This document shows positions 33,126 to 41,841 of a DNA stretch of 41,858 nt, one piece after another. The position numbers and the translations under genes are program-made. Every line of letters begins with the position of its first letter. The first letter of the stretch is position 1. This stretch comes from a gamma proteobacterium endosymbiont of Lamellibrachia anaximandri (GTDB lineage Bacteria; Pseudomonadota; Gammaproteobacteria; Chromatiales; Chromatiaceae), in contig JAESPE010000020.1 of NCBI GenBank assembly GCA_016756835.1, forward strand, positions 1-41,858, given 5' to 3'. The notes under the pieces were generated by a model. It saw only the letters and a program-made list of their open reading frames with translations. It ran no database searches and was not told the origin of the DNA.

Positions 33126-36100
33126 TTGGAATAAGGCACCCGGAAGAAAACCGCGTACAGAACCGGGACAAAGAGCAGTGTCAGCAGCGTCGCAAAACCC
33201 AGTCCTGCCATGATGGTAATCGACATATTGACGAAGAAGACATCAGAGAGCAGCGGGATCAACCCCAGAATGGTGGTGGCGGCTGCCATCAATACCGGAC
33301 GCAACCGACTGACCGTGGCGTCCAGAATTGCCGCCAAATGCTCTTTGCCATCATCGATCTGCTGGTCGATCTCATCGATCAAAACTATGGCATTTTTGAT
33401 CAGCAGACCGATGAGACTCAATGCGCCGAGCAGAGACATAAAATCAAAGGCACCGTCGAAACCAAGCAGTCCGGCTGTGATGCCGACAATGGCCAGTGGC
33501 ACTGTCAACCAGATGATCAGCGGCTGACGCACCTTGGCAAACAGCAGGATACTGACCAGAATCATCATGATGAAACCCGCCGGCAGCACTTTGGAGAGTC
33601 CCGCTTGGGCATTCGCGGAGTCTTCATATTCACCACCCCAGGAGAGTTCGTAACCTGACGGCAATTCTATCGTTTCAATCTTTGCCCGCAGACGGTTGAA
33701 CAGCGGCGTCGCCAATTCACCCGTTGGATTACAAGCCGCAATGATGGTCTGAATCCGGTTGCGCCCTCGGATCACTGTGTTCTCGAAAACCGTCTCGAAA
33801 CCACTCACAACCTGTGCCACAGGCACCGCCTTCTGTAACGCAGGACTCCAAACCTGGATATCCTGAATATTGGCCACGTCCGCACGCTCATCGACCGGTG
33901 GTCGAAGCTTGATCGGCAACATCCGGATACCATCCCGATAGACACCCACGTTTTTGCCTTCAAACGCAGACTTCAGTGCGATAGCAAGATCATGGCGAGT
34001 GATACCCAACTGTCGCCCCACCTTTTCATTGAAGAGCGGACGGATGAGTTCCACCGGCTGGCGCCAATCGTCGTTGATCTCTTTGGCCTCTGCATCCTGC
34101 CGCATGATCGCCTTTGCCTGTTCGGCCAAGTCACGCAGGACTGCTGCATCCGGTCCGTGGAAACGCGCCTCGATCTTGCCATCACGGCCTGGACCGATGC
34201 GGAAAGGTTTGATAATAGGATCGAGCTCGGGAAAATTGTCGCGCATATAGGCTGCGACAGCCGGCCAGACACGGGAGATCTGTTCCAGTTCTTCTGTCTG
34301 CACGATGATCTGCGCATAGGCCGGACTTGCCTCTTTGGGCTCATAGGTCAACGCAAACCGGGCATCGCCACCGCCCACCAGCGTGGTTGTCTTGACCACA
34401 CCCGCCTGACTGCGAAGAAATTCAGCAATCTTCAGGGCATCATCACGAGTCTCCCGAATGTCGGTTCCCTCTGGTTCCCAGACATCGACGAAAAACATCG
34501 GTGTATTGGCGCTGGGGAAAAAGGCGTTTTTGATATAACCGAATCCCAGCACTGCGCTCACAAATAGGCTAATCACGACAATAACCGCCAGCCAGCGCGC
34601 CTTGATGACCGCTTTCAGAAGGGTTCTGAAGAGTTTGAAGAAGCCTTTATCATAGGGATTGTCTGCAGCGCCATCCCCACCTTTTTTCGGACGCATGAAG
34701 AGCGCACACAAAAGCGGCGTCGTACTGATTGCCGTCACCCAGGAGAGCGTCAGGGAGATCAGGATCACATAGAAGAGTGAGCTGGCAAACTCACCGGTAT
34801 TATCGCTGGAGAGACCTATCGCGGAAAATGCAAGAATACCGATAACGGTGCCCCCCAGCAGCGCCCAGATGGTCTTTCCCACCGCCTCTTTTGCCGCCTG
34901 GGTTGCCGGCATACCCGACTGGATACGGACCAGCATGCCCTCCGCCACCACAATGGCATTATCCACCAGCATACCCAGCGCGATAACCAGTGCACCGAGC
35001 GAGATTCTCTGCAGTTCGATACCGTACAACTCCATCACAAGCAGCGTGCCCGCAACGGTGATCAGAAGTACCGCTCCAATTATCAGCCCCGATGTCAGTC
35101 CCATGAAAAGCAGCAGGACTGCAATCACTATGCCGATTGCCTGGCCCACACTGACGATAAAACCGTTAACGGAATTGTTAACTTCGGTGGGCTGATCATA
35201 AATAATATTCAGATCCATACCGACAGGAATAATCGATTGCAGCTCATGGAACCGTTGCACCAACGTCTCACCCACCGCAACGACATTTTCGCCACCACGC
35301 ATGGATATACCCATGGTAAGTGCAGGCCTTCCATTGAAATAAATCAGTTTACCGGGGACTTCCTCATAGGCACGATGGATAGTGGCGATATCCTTCAGAT
35401 AGATCAGTTTCCTGTTATCCGAGCTGATGAGCAGATCGCCGATCGCCTGCACTGAGTCAAACTCACCCGTCGGGTGGATGCGGATATAGTCGGGACCCAC
35501 CCGCACCTTGCCTGCATCCTCGACCACATTCTGAGACTGCAGGACGCTGCCGATCTGTTCCAGGGAGATACCCAGTTCGCCCATACGGGTGCGGGAGATC
35601 TCCACATAAACCACTTCCGGCTGCTCACCACCGATGACGATCTTCTTGACCCCCTCCACCAGCACCAGTTGCTTCTTTAGATCGTCCGCCACATCCTTGA
35701 GATCGCGATAGGTATAACCCTCCCCCTGCAGGGCAAGGTAGATACCATAAACATCACCGAAATCATCGATGATGATCGGACCCTGGACCCCCGGCGGCAA
35801 CTTGTGTTTCATGTCGGCGATCTTGCGCCGCAGCTCATCGTAGATGTCGGGAAAATCCTTCGCCTTATACTCGTCCTTAAACTCGACATTGAGATCGGAC
35901 ATGCCCGGCCGCGCAATAGACATCTTGATGCGTTTCAGCTGCCCCATCAGCTGAAGTGCCTCCTCAATATGATAGGTCACCTCATCCTGCACCTCTTGGG
36001 CGGTGGCGCCGGGATAGAAGGTGATGATCTTGGCCTGTTTGATGGTGAAGTTGGGGTCTTCCAGTTTGCCCATCTTCTCGAAGCCGTAGAATCCACCCGC

Positions 36101-36166
36101 CACCATGATGATGACCAGCAGCCAGGAGACGACTTTCTTCTCTATCGAATATTCACCGATGTTCAT
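33116..36166 (-). CDS. RND-family efflux transporter (AcrB/HAE1-like)
   Basis: Inner-membrane proton-driven efflux pump subunit of 1016 residues. It has the RND pattern of one N-terminal helix (SWLLVIIMVAGGFYGFE), a large periplasmic loop, six helices around 335-540, a second loop, and six C-terminal helices. The proton-relay segment in TM4 is LGMLVDNAIVVAEGM, with one Asp (VDN) where AcrB has two. The periplasmic FYPGATAQEVQDEVTYHIEE block is typical. The substrate is unknown; it could export hydrophobic compounds or metals, but the CzcA motif DFG-x3-DGA is not seen. It is the second gene of a two-gene unit with the adaptor 32 bases upstream. No outer-membrane TolC gene is adjacent. Confidence 0.94.
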   Translation of the reverse strand: MNIGEYSIEKKVVSWLLVIIMVAGGFYGFEKMGKLEDPNFTIKQAKIITFYPGATAQEVQDEVTYHIEEALQLMGQLKRIKMSIARPGMSDLNVEFKDEYKAKDFPDIYDELRRKIADMKHKLPPGVQGPIIIDDFGDVYGIYLALQGEGYTYRDLKDVADDLKKQLVLVEGVKKIVIGGEQPEVVYVEISRTRMGELGISLEQIGSVLQSQNVVEDAGKVRVGPDYIRIHPTGEFDSVQAIGDLLISSDNRKLIYLKDIATIHRAYEEVPGKLIYFNGRPALTMGISMRGGENVVAVGETLVQRFHELQSIIPVGMDLNIIYDQPTEVNNSVNGFIVSVGQAIGIVIAVLLLFMGLTSGLIIGAVLLITVAGTLLVMELYGIELQRISLGALVIALGMLVDNAIVVAEGMLVRIQSGMPATQAAKEAVGKTIWALLGGTVIGILAFSAIGLSSDNTGEFASSLFYVILISLTLSWVTAISTTPLLCALFMRPKKGGDGAADNPYDKGFFKLFRTLLKAVIKARWLAVIVVISLFVSAVLGFGYIKNAFFPSANTPMFFVDVWEPEGTDIRETRDDALKIAEFLRSQAGVVKTTTLVGGGDARFALTYEPKEASPAYAQIIVQTEELEQISRVWPAVAAYMRDNFPELDPIIKPFRIGPGRDGKIEARFHGPDAAVLRDLAEQAKAIMRQDAEAKEINDDWRQPVELIRPLFNEKVGRQLGITRHDLAIALKSAFEGKNVGVYRDGIRMLPIKLRPPVDERADVANIQDIQVWSPALQKAVPVAQVVSGFETVFENTVIRGRNRIQTIIAACNPTGELATPLFNRLRAKIETIELPSGYELSWGGEYEDSANAQAGLSKVLPAGFIMMILVSILLFAKVRQPLIIWLTVPLAIVGITAGLLGFDGAFDFMSLLGALSLIGLLIKNAIVLIDEIDQQIDDGKEHLAAILDATVSRLRPVLMAAATTILGLIPLLSDVFFVNMSITIMAGLGFATLLTLLFVPVLYAVFFRVPYSKDA

Positions 36167-36198
36167 TAGCTGATTCCTGTCAGTCCGTCGGGCCGCTG

Positions 36199-37341
36199 CT
36201 ACTGTTTGTCCATGACGGGAATATCCTCCGCCCTGGGCTCAGCCTGCTCGGTCTGTTTCATCAGCGTCACTTTCATGTTTTCGGCAAGATAGGCTGAACC
36301 TGCGGTAACGATCCGCAATCCCGGCTCTACCCCATCCGTCACCTCGATCTCGGCACCCCTCATACGTCCCAACGAGACCTTTCGCGCTGTAACCGTCATC
36401 GAGGTCTCATCCACAACCCAGACCCGGGAGTCGAGCTTGCCATTAGCGGAAACCGCGTTGACGGGCACGAAGTGGACCACTTTCTCTTCCAGCGCCTTGG
36501 TGAGATCTGCAGTGACGTTGGCGGTCATACCCGGCAACACGACAAGCTCGACCGGTGCCGGCATGGTATAGGTCACCTGAAAAGTCTGGGTTTTGGCATC
36601 TGCTTTGGTAGCAATCTCCTTGAACGCCAGATCGAAGCGTTTGTCCGGCACCGTATCGAAAGCGGCCCAGACAGACACTTTGCCAGCCTTCTTCGCATCT
36701 GTTTTGGCGGGGGTGAGTCGCAAGATCAGATTTTCCGGCACGTCGAACTTGACCTCCAATTGGGTATTGTCCATCAGGGAAAAGACTGTCTGCTTGGCCT
36801 GCACCTCTTCGAACTGCTGTATATAACGCCTGGCGACGCTGCCATCAAAGGGCGCCTTCAACTGTGTGTAGCGCAGATCAAGGCGCGCCTTTTCCAGCCC
36901 AGCAGAAGCGCTTTTGAATGAGGCTTCGATCTTGTCGTAGTCACGCCGGGAGATATGTCCCTTCTCCACCAATCCCTTGGCACGATCAAAATCTTTTTTC
37001 GTATTGTCATAAGTCGCCTGACGGTCCTTCACGACCACTTGGTAGTCTGTGGCATCGAGTTTCGCCAATAGCTGCCCCTTCTTGACCCGCTCGCCCTCTG
37101 CAACTTCCAGCTTAATTACTTTGCCGGGTACCCGGAACGAGAGTTCCGCCTTGTGTTCCGCATCAATCCGTCCGGGAAAGTTTCGTACCCCTCCCCGTGC
37201 CGGTGCTGCAACAACCAGAGACTTGACCGGCCGTGCGGTTGCCTCCGTCGTTGGGGCTTCCTTCTGCGCACAGCCTGACAGAGAGATAAACACAACTGTA
37301 GTAAGGAAAATCGTGGGCAAACGCAGCATCTCTTTCTTCAT
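36199..37341 (-). CDS. RND periplasmic adaptor lipoprotein (MFP family)
   Basis: Membrane-fusion protein that couples the RND pump to an outer-membrane channel. It has about 380 residues with an N-terminal signal ending in lipobox LSGC. Then come a beta-barrel/lipoyl half (GKVIKLEVAEGERVKKGQLLAKLDATDY), an alpha hairpin of about 70 residues (KDFDRAKGLVEKGHISRRDYDKIEAS), the second lipoyl half (LKAPFDGSVARRYIQQFEEV), and the barrel and membrane-proximal domains. Starts at 37356, 37341 and 37326 all give plausible signals. 37341 is used, with 37356 nearly as likely; the open frame to 37407 is too long. No clear ribosome site separates them. Confidence 0.9.
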   Translation of the reverse strand: MKKEMLRLPTIFLTTVVFISLSGCAQKEAPTTEATARPVKSLVVAAPARGGVRNFPGRIDAEHKAELSFRVPGKVIKLEVAEGERVKKGQLLAKLDATDYQVVVKDRQATYDNTKKDFDRAKGLVEKGHISRRDYDKIEASFKSASAGLEKARLDLRYTQLKAPFDGSVARRYIQQFEEVQAKQTVFSLMDNTQLEVKFDVPENLILRLTPAKTDAKKAGKVSVWAAFDTVPDKRFDLAFKEIATKADAKTQTFQVTYTMPAPVELVVLPGMTANVTADLTKALEEKVVHFVPVNAVSANGKLDSRVWVVDETSMTVTARKVSLGRMRGAEIEVTDGVEPGLRIVTAGSAYLAENMKVTLMKQTEQAEPRAEDIPVMDKQ

Positions 37342-37618
37342 CTTATTGATGTCCATATTTATTGCGTAACAATTGGCGATGGGATAATAAATCTTAGCAT
37401 ATAACACAATTCATACCGGTGCAGCGGTAATCCCCCACCCTCTCAAACTTTTGCTCTACCCACTGCTTTTCAGAATTATGCAGATAAATGTCTGTCAGCA
37501 ACAAAACAGAAACTGGCATGGAATCGGAAAACCGTTCCCCAGGTTGGGATTTCTATTACTCAGATTAGGTTTTTTGGAGTCAATCCCTGTCATTCAGTGA
37601 ACTAGATTCCATTTTCGC

Positions 37619-38104
37619 ATGAAGAAATCGCACGACTTTCCGATAATGAGAAACAAGGTCAATTATGGAGTCAGTAACGTAATGGGTATTGATAGAATCA
37701 GCCGATGTAATGGCACAGGATCCACAATGCTGCTGATGGCGGCGGCAGTATTTCTTTTTTTGTTCGTTGCCGGTGTCCCGGCTTTTAGTCAGCTGAACGA
37801 AAATGAAACCACGGCCAAAGAGGTCGGCTCCATGACAGACCACCTTCAGTTCGCACATCAGGAAGCGATTCGCCGTGGGCTTCCTGTCACTGTCTGCGCA
37901 TCGGGCGACGGGGAAACCTGTAACGATGCGGGAAACTGGGAAGAGGGCTGTATCGTCTTCATCGAAGTGGATGGCGCACAAGGCGATCTCGGCAGCAGCG
38001 ACATTGTGTTGAGCAGTTTCCTCAACAGTGGAGATCATCTGGGCTTGCAGAGCAACCTCGCTTACATCCAATACCAAGCCGATGGAAGCATTGTCCTTTA
38101 TTGA
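37619..38104 (+). CDS. FimT/GspH-like pseudopilin with an atypical N terminus
   Basis: A 161-residue protein. The second half matches the GspH/FimT fold of minor pseudopilins: HLQFAHQEAIRRGLPVTVCAS, CNDAGNWEEGCIVFIEVDGAQ, and a terminal hydrophobic strand ending IQYQADGSIVLY. Two or three cysteines can pair as in FimT. The hydrophobic helix MLLMAAAVFLFLFVAGVPAF is preceded by G-S-T-M-L-L, which lacks the invariant Glu at +5 of type IV prepilins, and a 35-residue charged leader precedes it, much longer than usual. Prepilin peptidase could still cut after Gly, but assembly into a pilus is doubtful. There are no pilus genes nearby, so it is an orphan. It is flanked downstream by REP copy E. Confidence 0.75.
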   Translation: MKKSHDFPIMRNKVNYGVSNVMGIDRISRCNGTGSTMLLMAAAVFLFLFVAGVPAFSQLNENETTAKEVGSMTDHLQFAHQEAIRRGLPVTVCASGDGETCNDAGNWEEGCIVFIEVDGAQGDLGSSDIVLSSFLNSGDHLGLQSNLAYIQYQADGSIVLY

Positions 38105-38119
38105 TACGCCGCCGCTAAA

Positions 38120-38207
38120 GTAGGCCGGTTCAAGCGCAGCGGAACCGGCAACCACTTCTGCTTCGGCACTTGATGTTGCCCGATCCGATGCGCTTGATCA
38201 GGCCTAC
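38120..38207. repeat. Paired REP (BIME-like) element, copy E
   Basis: 88 bp in the orientation of copy B: GTAGGCCGGTTCAAGCGCAG first, with a perfect CCGGTTC / GAACCGG stem. The reverse-strand GTAGGCCTGATCAAGCGCAT comes last. It lies between the convergent 3' ends of the pseudopilin gene and pgl. Confidence 0.85.
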
Positions 38208-38252
38208 GCACACTTCATTTTTACAATGGAATAGAGGCGTGCTGTCAGCCTC

Positions 38253-38924
38253 TTATTCTGACAGAGCCAATGCAGCTGCCCTGTCCATCAACCAGGTAGC
38301 TTCGTCGGCCAAGGTAGCCGGCACACCACCAACTTCAAGCGCCCGCCGCACCGCATCGGCTTTACCGTCACCCTCCACCATCATCAGGGTATGTTTCACC
38401 GACCTGACAACGGCAGGGGTAATGGTCAAGCGTTGCGGTGGCGGTTTACTGCCGACCACCGGAATGATCCGTCGCTGCCACTCTTCCAATGCATCCGAAT
38501 CGGGAAACAGAGAGGCCGTATGTCCATCCTCTCCCAAGCCCAACAGTAGGATGTCGATCTGTTCCGGCAGAATCGCCTCGTATGCTTCGGCAGCGGTTTC
38601 AGGATCATCTTCGCCATGCATGCGATGTAGTATCAGGTCATCCGGCAGACCACGGGGAAAGAGTGCCTCAACCGCCGCCCGATAGTTGCTGGCCTCATGG
38701 GTTGGAGGCACACAGCGTTCATCGCCGAAGAAGATCGTCATCTTCTCCCAGGGAATCTCCTGCTGAGAGAGTTTTCGATAAACCGGCATCGGTGTTCCAC
38801 CCCCTGCCAACATCAGATGACAACGTTCGTTATGCTGTAACACTGTTTCAATGGTATCCAGAATCCACTGTGATGCAGTGAGAACAAAACGCGCACCGTC
38901 AACAATGATTCTCTCTCCCGCCAC
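38253..38924 (-). CDS. pgl: 6-Phosphogluconolactonase (DevB type)
   Basis: Hydrolyses 6-phosphogluconolactone, the second step of the oxidative pentose-phosphate (or Entner-Doudoroff) route. It has 223 residues, the usual DevB/SOL length. Motifs are LMLAGGGTPMPVYRKLS, TIFFGDERCVPPTHEASNYR and ILLLGLGEDGHTASLFP. The GTG start at 38922-38924 directly follows the zwf stop with no gap; GGGAGA precedes it. It forms an operon with zwf. Confidence 0.94.
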   Translation of the reverse strand: MAGERIIVDGARFVLTASQWILDTIETVLQHNERCHLMLAGGGTPMPVYRKLSQQEIPWEKMTIFFGDERCVPPTHEASNYRAAVEALFPRGLPDDLILHRMHGEDDPETAAEAYEAILPEQIDILLLGLGEDGHTASLFPDSDALEEWQRRIIPVVGSKPPPQRLTITPAVVRSVKHTLMMVEGDGKADAVRRALEVGGVPATLADEATWLMDRAAALALSE

Positions 38925-40454
38925 CTAAACGATCTCCCGCCATTTTCGTTCGTATCGGTGCATAAGTTTATCGGCCTCCACAGGACCCGCGCTGCCTTCA
39001 GCATAGAAAGCCGGATAGCGATCTGTCACCCGTTCCCAGGCCTGCAGAATCGGTGTTACGAATCGCCAGGCATGCTCCACCTCGTCACGGCGGGCAAACA
39101 GGGTGGCATCGCCGCGCATGGCATCAAGCAGCAAGCGCTCATAGGCATCTTTGATCGGATGGTTATAGGCATCTGAGTAGCTGAAATCCATCTCCACTGT
39201 ACCCACCTGCAGTGAATCCCCCGGCTGTTTACTTATGATTTTGAGATCGATCCCCTCATCCGGCTGGATACGGATCGTCAACACATTGGAGTCGAGTGTC
39301 TGGCAGACATCGTCACGCCCAAAAAGACAGTGCGGCACAGGACGGAAAACGACAGAGATCTCCGTCATCCGCGCTTTGAGATGCTTACCGACCCGTAACA
39401 TGAAGGGCACCCCCTGCCAGCGCCAGTTGTCGATAAAACACTTGAGTGCTACATAGGTGGGGGTGCGGGAGTCCTTGTCGACATTCTCCTCATCACGGTA
39501 ACCCCGGTACTGACCAAACACGACATTTTTTTCAATATCATCACCGGATATGGGACGCAGGGAACGCAGCACTTCAACCCGTTTATCACGAATATCGTCC
39601 GCCGCAAAAGAGATCGGCGTCTCCATGACGCAGAGCGACAGCACCTGCAACAGATGGCTCTGCACCATGTCCCGAACCACCCCGGTCTGGTCATAGAAGC
39701 GCCCCCTTCCCTCGACACCAATCGACTCCGCCGCAGTAATCTGGATATGGTCGATATATTTTCGGTTCCAGAGAGGTTCGAAGATGGTGTTGCCGAAACG
39801 GGTCACCAGGATATTCTGCACTGTCTCCTTACCGAGATAATGGTCGATACGGTAGACCTGACTCTCATCCAGCACTTCGCCAACAATACGGTTGAGCTCC
39901 TGAGCCGAGGTCAAATCCCTGCCGTAGGGCTTCTCCATGATCACCCGTGACCAGGGGGTTTCATCACTACTATCGTAAAGCAGTCCCGTCTCCTGCAGAC
40001 GATGCAGTATCTGCGGTGCCGCCGCGGGTGGTGTAGCCAGATAGAAGAGCCGGTTGCCACCTGTACCAAAACCCTGCTCCAGAACATCGATTCGTTCCCG
40101 TAATGCATTGTAGCCTTCAGGATCCTCAAACGACCCGCGCACATATTCTATGCGTTTCGAAAAGCTCTGCCAGATCAGCGGGTCGACGGGCTGCGTACGG
40201 GAGTATTCCCTGACCGCGCTCTCCAATATTGCCCGAAACGCTTCACTCTCCTGCTCGGTTCGGCTGTAGCCGATGACCGCAAACTGTTCATCAATCACGC
40301 GTTCACAAAGGAGATTGTAGAGCGCCGGTATCAGTTTACGGCGAGTCAGATCTCCAGCCGCACCGAAGATGACCAGAAGACAGGGAGTCGATCTATCCGC
40401 CTGTAGAAAAGGTTCCCCGGCCTCCGGCCGTATTGCATAGTCAACGGGTAACAC
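38925..40454 (-). CDS. zwf: Glucose-6-phosphate 1-dehydrogenase
   Basis: Oxidises glucose-6-phosphate to 6-phosphogluconolactone with NAD(P)+. It has 509 residues. The nucleotide-binding loop is VIFGAAGDLTRRKLIPALY (the common form is GASGDL). The substrate and catalytic site is RIDHYLGKETVQNIL with the active-site His-Lys neighbourhood. EKPYGRDLTSA precedes it and ITAAESIGVEGRGRFYDQTG follows. It provides reducing power. pgl follows immediately. A 61-base gap separates it from the halogenase-like gene upstream on the same strand. Confidence 0.97.
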   Translation of the reverse strand: MLPVDYAIRPEAGEPFLQADRSTPCLLVIFGAAGDLTRRKLIPALYNLLCERVIDEQFAVIGYSRTEQESEAFRAILESAVREYSRTQPVDPLIWQSFSKRIEYVRGSFEDPEGYNALRERIDVLEQGFGTGGNRLFYLATPPAAAPQILHRLQETGLLYDSSDETPWSRVIMEKPYGRDLTSAQELNRIVGEVLDESQVYRIDHYLGKETVQNILVTRFGNTIFEPLWNRKYIDHIQITAAESIGVEGRGRFYDQTGVVRDMVQSHLLQVLSLCVMETPISFAADDIRDKRVEVLRSLRPISGDDIEKNVVFGQYRGYRDEENVDKDSRTPTYVALKCFIDNWRWQGVPFMLRVGKHLKARMTEISVVFRPVPHCLFGRDDVCQTLDSNVLTIRIQPDEGIDLKIISKQPGDSLQVGTVEMDFSYSDAYNHPIKDAYERLLLDAMRGDATLFARRDEVEHAWRFVTPILQAWERVTDRYPAFYAEGSAGPVEADKLMHRYERKWREIV

Positions 40455-40515
40455 CGATATATTTCCTCTATCTGATTACTCTGTAAAAGCAGGCTGCTCC
40501 AAGTATGCAGGACCG

Positions 40516-41841
40516 TTACCGCCCACTCCGAATCGCTGTAAGCAGATCATAATGCGAAGGCAGTTTCTGTTTCAGTTGGCGTTTGATCTCTGCTATATGG
40601 TTGGAAAAACGCATCCAGTCACTTTTTACAAGGAAACGTTCAGCCGGAAAATGGCGTCCCTCGAAATAACCTTTACCAAGCAGGACATAGATATAGTTCC
40701 AGTGGCTGAAAAGAAATTTGCCCTCGACATCATGAGGTGACGGCATGAATGATTGCCACATCTCAAGATTTTCCCGCAGTTTGTCCGGCAGATCTATATC
40801 CTCACGGGCGGCTACCCAGAAAGGCTCGGTACGGTTGGAAGTGTAGTAGGTCATGACGATGAAAGAGAGAATCTCATTATACATCCGGTTCATGACTTCA
40901 TTGAAGCGGTCTACTGTCTTCTGCTCGATGCCCTGCTCAGGAAAGTAGGTCAACAACATGCGCGCCGTCATCTCTATGGTGTAGATCGCAGATGCCTCCA
41001 ACGGTTCCACAAAACCGGCGGAGAGACCGGTGGCGATACAGTTTTTAACCCAAGTGTTGCGTACGCGGCCTACCCGCATCTTGATCACCGGTGGCGTCCT
41101 TTCCCGCAGGGATTCATCGCCGATGTGTCTGATAAGTTCATCCAATGCCTCATCATCGGAGATGAAACGGCTTGAGTAAACATAACCCGTGCCCATTCTG
41201 CTGTAGAGTGGTACATCGAAAGTCCAACCCGCCTTCATCGCCGTTGCGGTGGTGCAGGGAGCAAGTCTCTTAGGATCTTCATGGGGATGAGGGATAGGGA
41301 TGGCCCTGTCACACAGCAAGTGGTTACCAAATTCGTTATAGGGCTCTTTCAACACCTGCTGCAATATACGCCCGCTGAAACCGGTACAATCGATCACCAG
41401 TTTTACCGGCACACGCCCCTTCTCTTTCAGGTTGAGTGCCGTGATATAGCCGTTCTCATCCTGTTCCGCGTCCACCATCTCGTCCAGGATATGCACGACC
41501 CCCCTTTTTTTCGCAATATTTGCGACCTGCCTGGAAAAGTCGTGGGCGTGCAGATGGTAGGTATAGGGTACGGGGCTCTCGTAGTCCTTTGCGCCTATCA
41601 ATTTTGGGCCAAGCAGGTTTTCCACCACCATCTGAGTCGGCATGATGCTATCGACAAAACTGCTCGCACCTGGTGCTTTGCCATATTTTTGGTAGTAATA
41701 ACCTGTTTCAAAACCACCGACGTATCCACCCACGTTAAAGGGATTCAAGTGAGTCTTCGACCTCGTGAAAGATTTTGGGACATCCCAGTCCCCAAAATCG
41801 ACTCGGCCTTCGACAGCCTGTTTGTGCCCCGGCCGTCCCGG
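40516..41841 (-). CDS. Tryptophan-halogenase-like flavoprotein, N terminus lost at window edge
   Basis: A flavin-dependent halogenase-superfamily (Trp_halogenase) protein. At least 441 residues are open (no start visible), with in-frame stops at 41842-41844 and 41851-41853. Homology-like sequence starts near 41801 (VDFGDWDVP) and goes on to NPFNVGGYVGGFETGYYY. The FAD-domain core DCTGFSGRILQ, the variant WTFDVP of the halogenase WxWxIP motif, and GFVEPLEASAIYTIEM with the conserved Glu are present. The N-terminal FAD GxGxxG and the catalytic Lys region are missing. The computed TTG start at 41748 is therefore not real. It is either cut by a rearrangement or by a bad contig end. The changed WxWxIP may mean a different reaction. 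Confidence 0.8.
   Translation of the reverse strand, partial: PGRPGHKQAVEGRVDFGDWDVPKSFTRSKTHLNPFNVGGYVGGFETGYYYQKYGKAPGASSFVDSIMPTQMVVENLLGPKLIGAKDYESPVPYTYHLHAHDFSRQVANIAKKRGVVHILDEMVDAEQDENGYITALNLKEKGRVPVKLVIDCTGFSGRILQQVLKEPYNEFGNHLLCDRAIPIPHPHEDPKRLAPCTTATAMKAGWTFDVPLYSRMGTGYVYSSRFISDDEALDELIRHIGDESLRERTPPVIKMRVGRVRNTWVKNCIATGLSAGFVEPLEASAIYTIEMTARMLLTYFPEQGIEQKTVDRFNEVMNRMYNEILSFIVMTYYTSNRTEPFWVAAREDIDLPDKLRENLEMWQSFMPSPHDVEGKFLFSHWNYIYVLLGKGYFEGRHFPAERFLVKSDWMRFSNHIAEIKRQLKQKLPSHYDLLTAIRSGR
41771..41799. repeat. Inverted repeat within the halogenase-like gene at the right edge
   Basis: GATTTTGGGAC and GTCCCCAAAATC form an 11-bp stem with one bulged C and an ATCCCA loop. It lies in the open frame just before homology is lost at the window end. 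It may be chance, or may have promoted a foldback assembly error. Confidence 0.4.

Noticed and set aside
33116-36166. Calling the RND pump a heavy-metal exporter (CzcA type)
   Set aside because: The CzcA TM4 motif with two acidic residues is not present, and the adaptor lacks metal-binding motifs.
11721-38207. Repeated elements read as a CRISPR array
   Set aside because: The copies are kilobases apart, are palindromic pairs with a GTAG foot, and have no regular spacers or cas genes.
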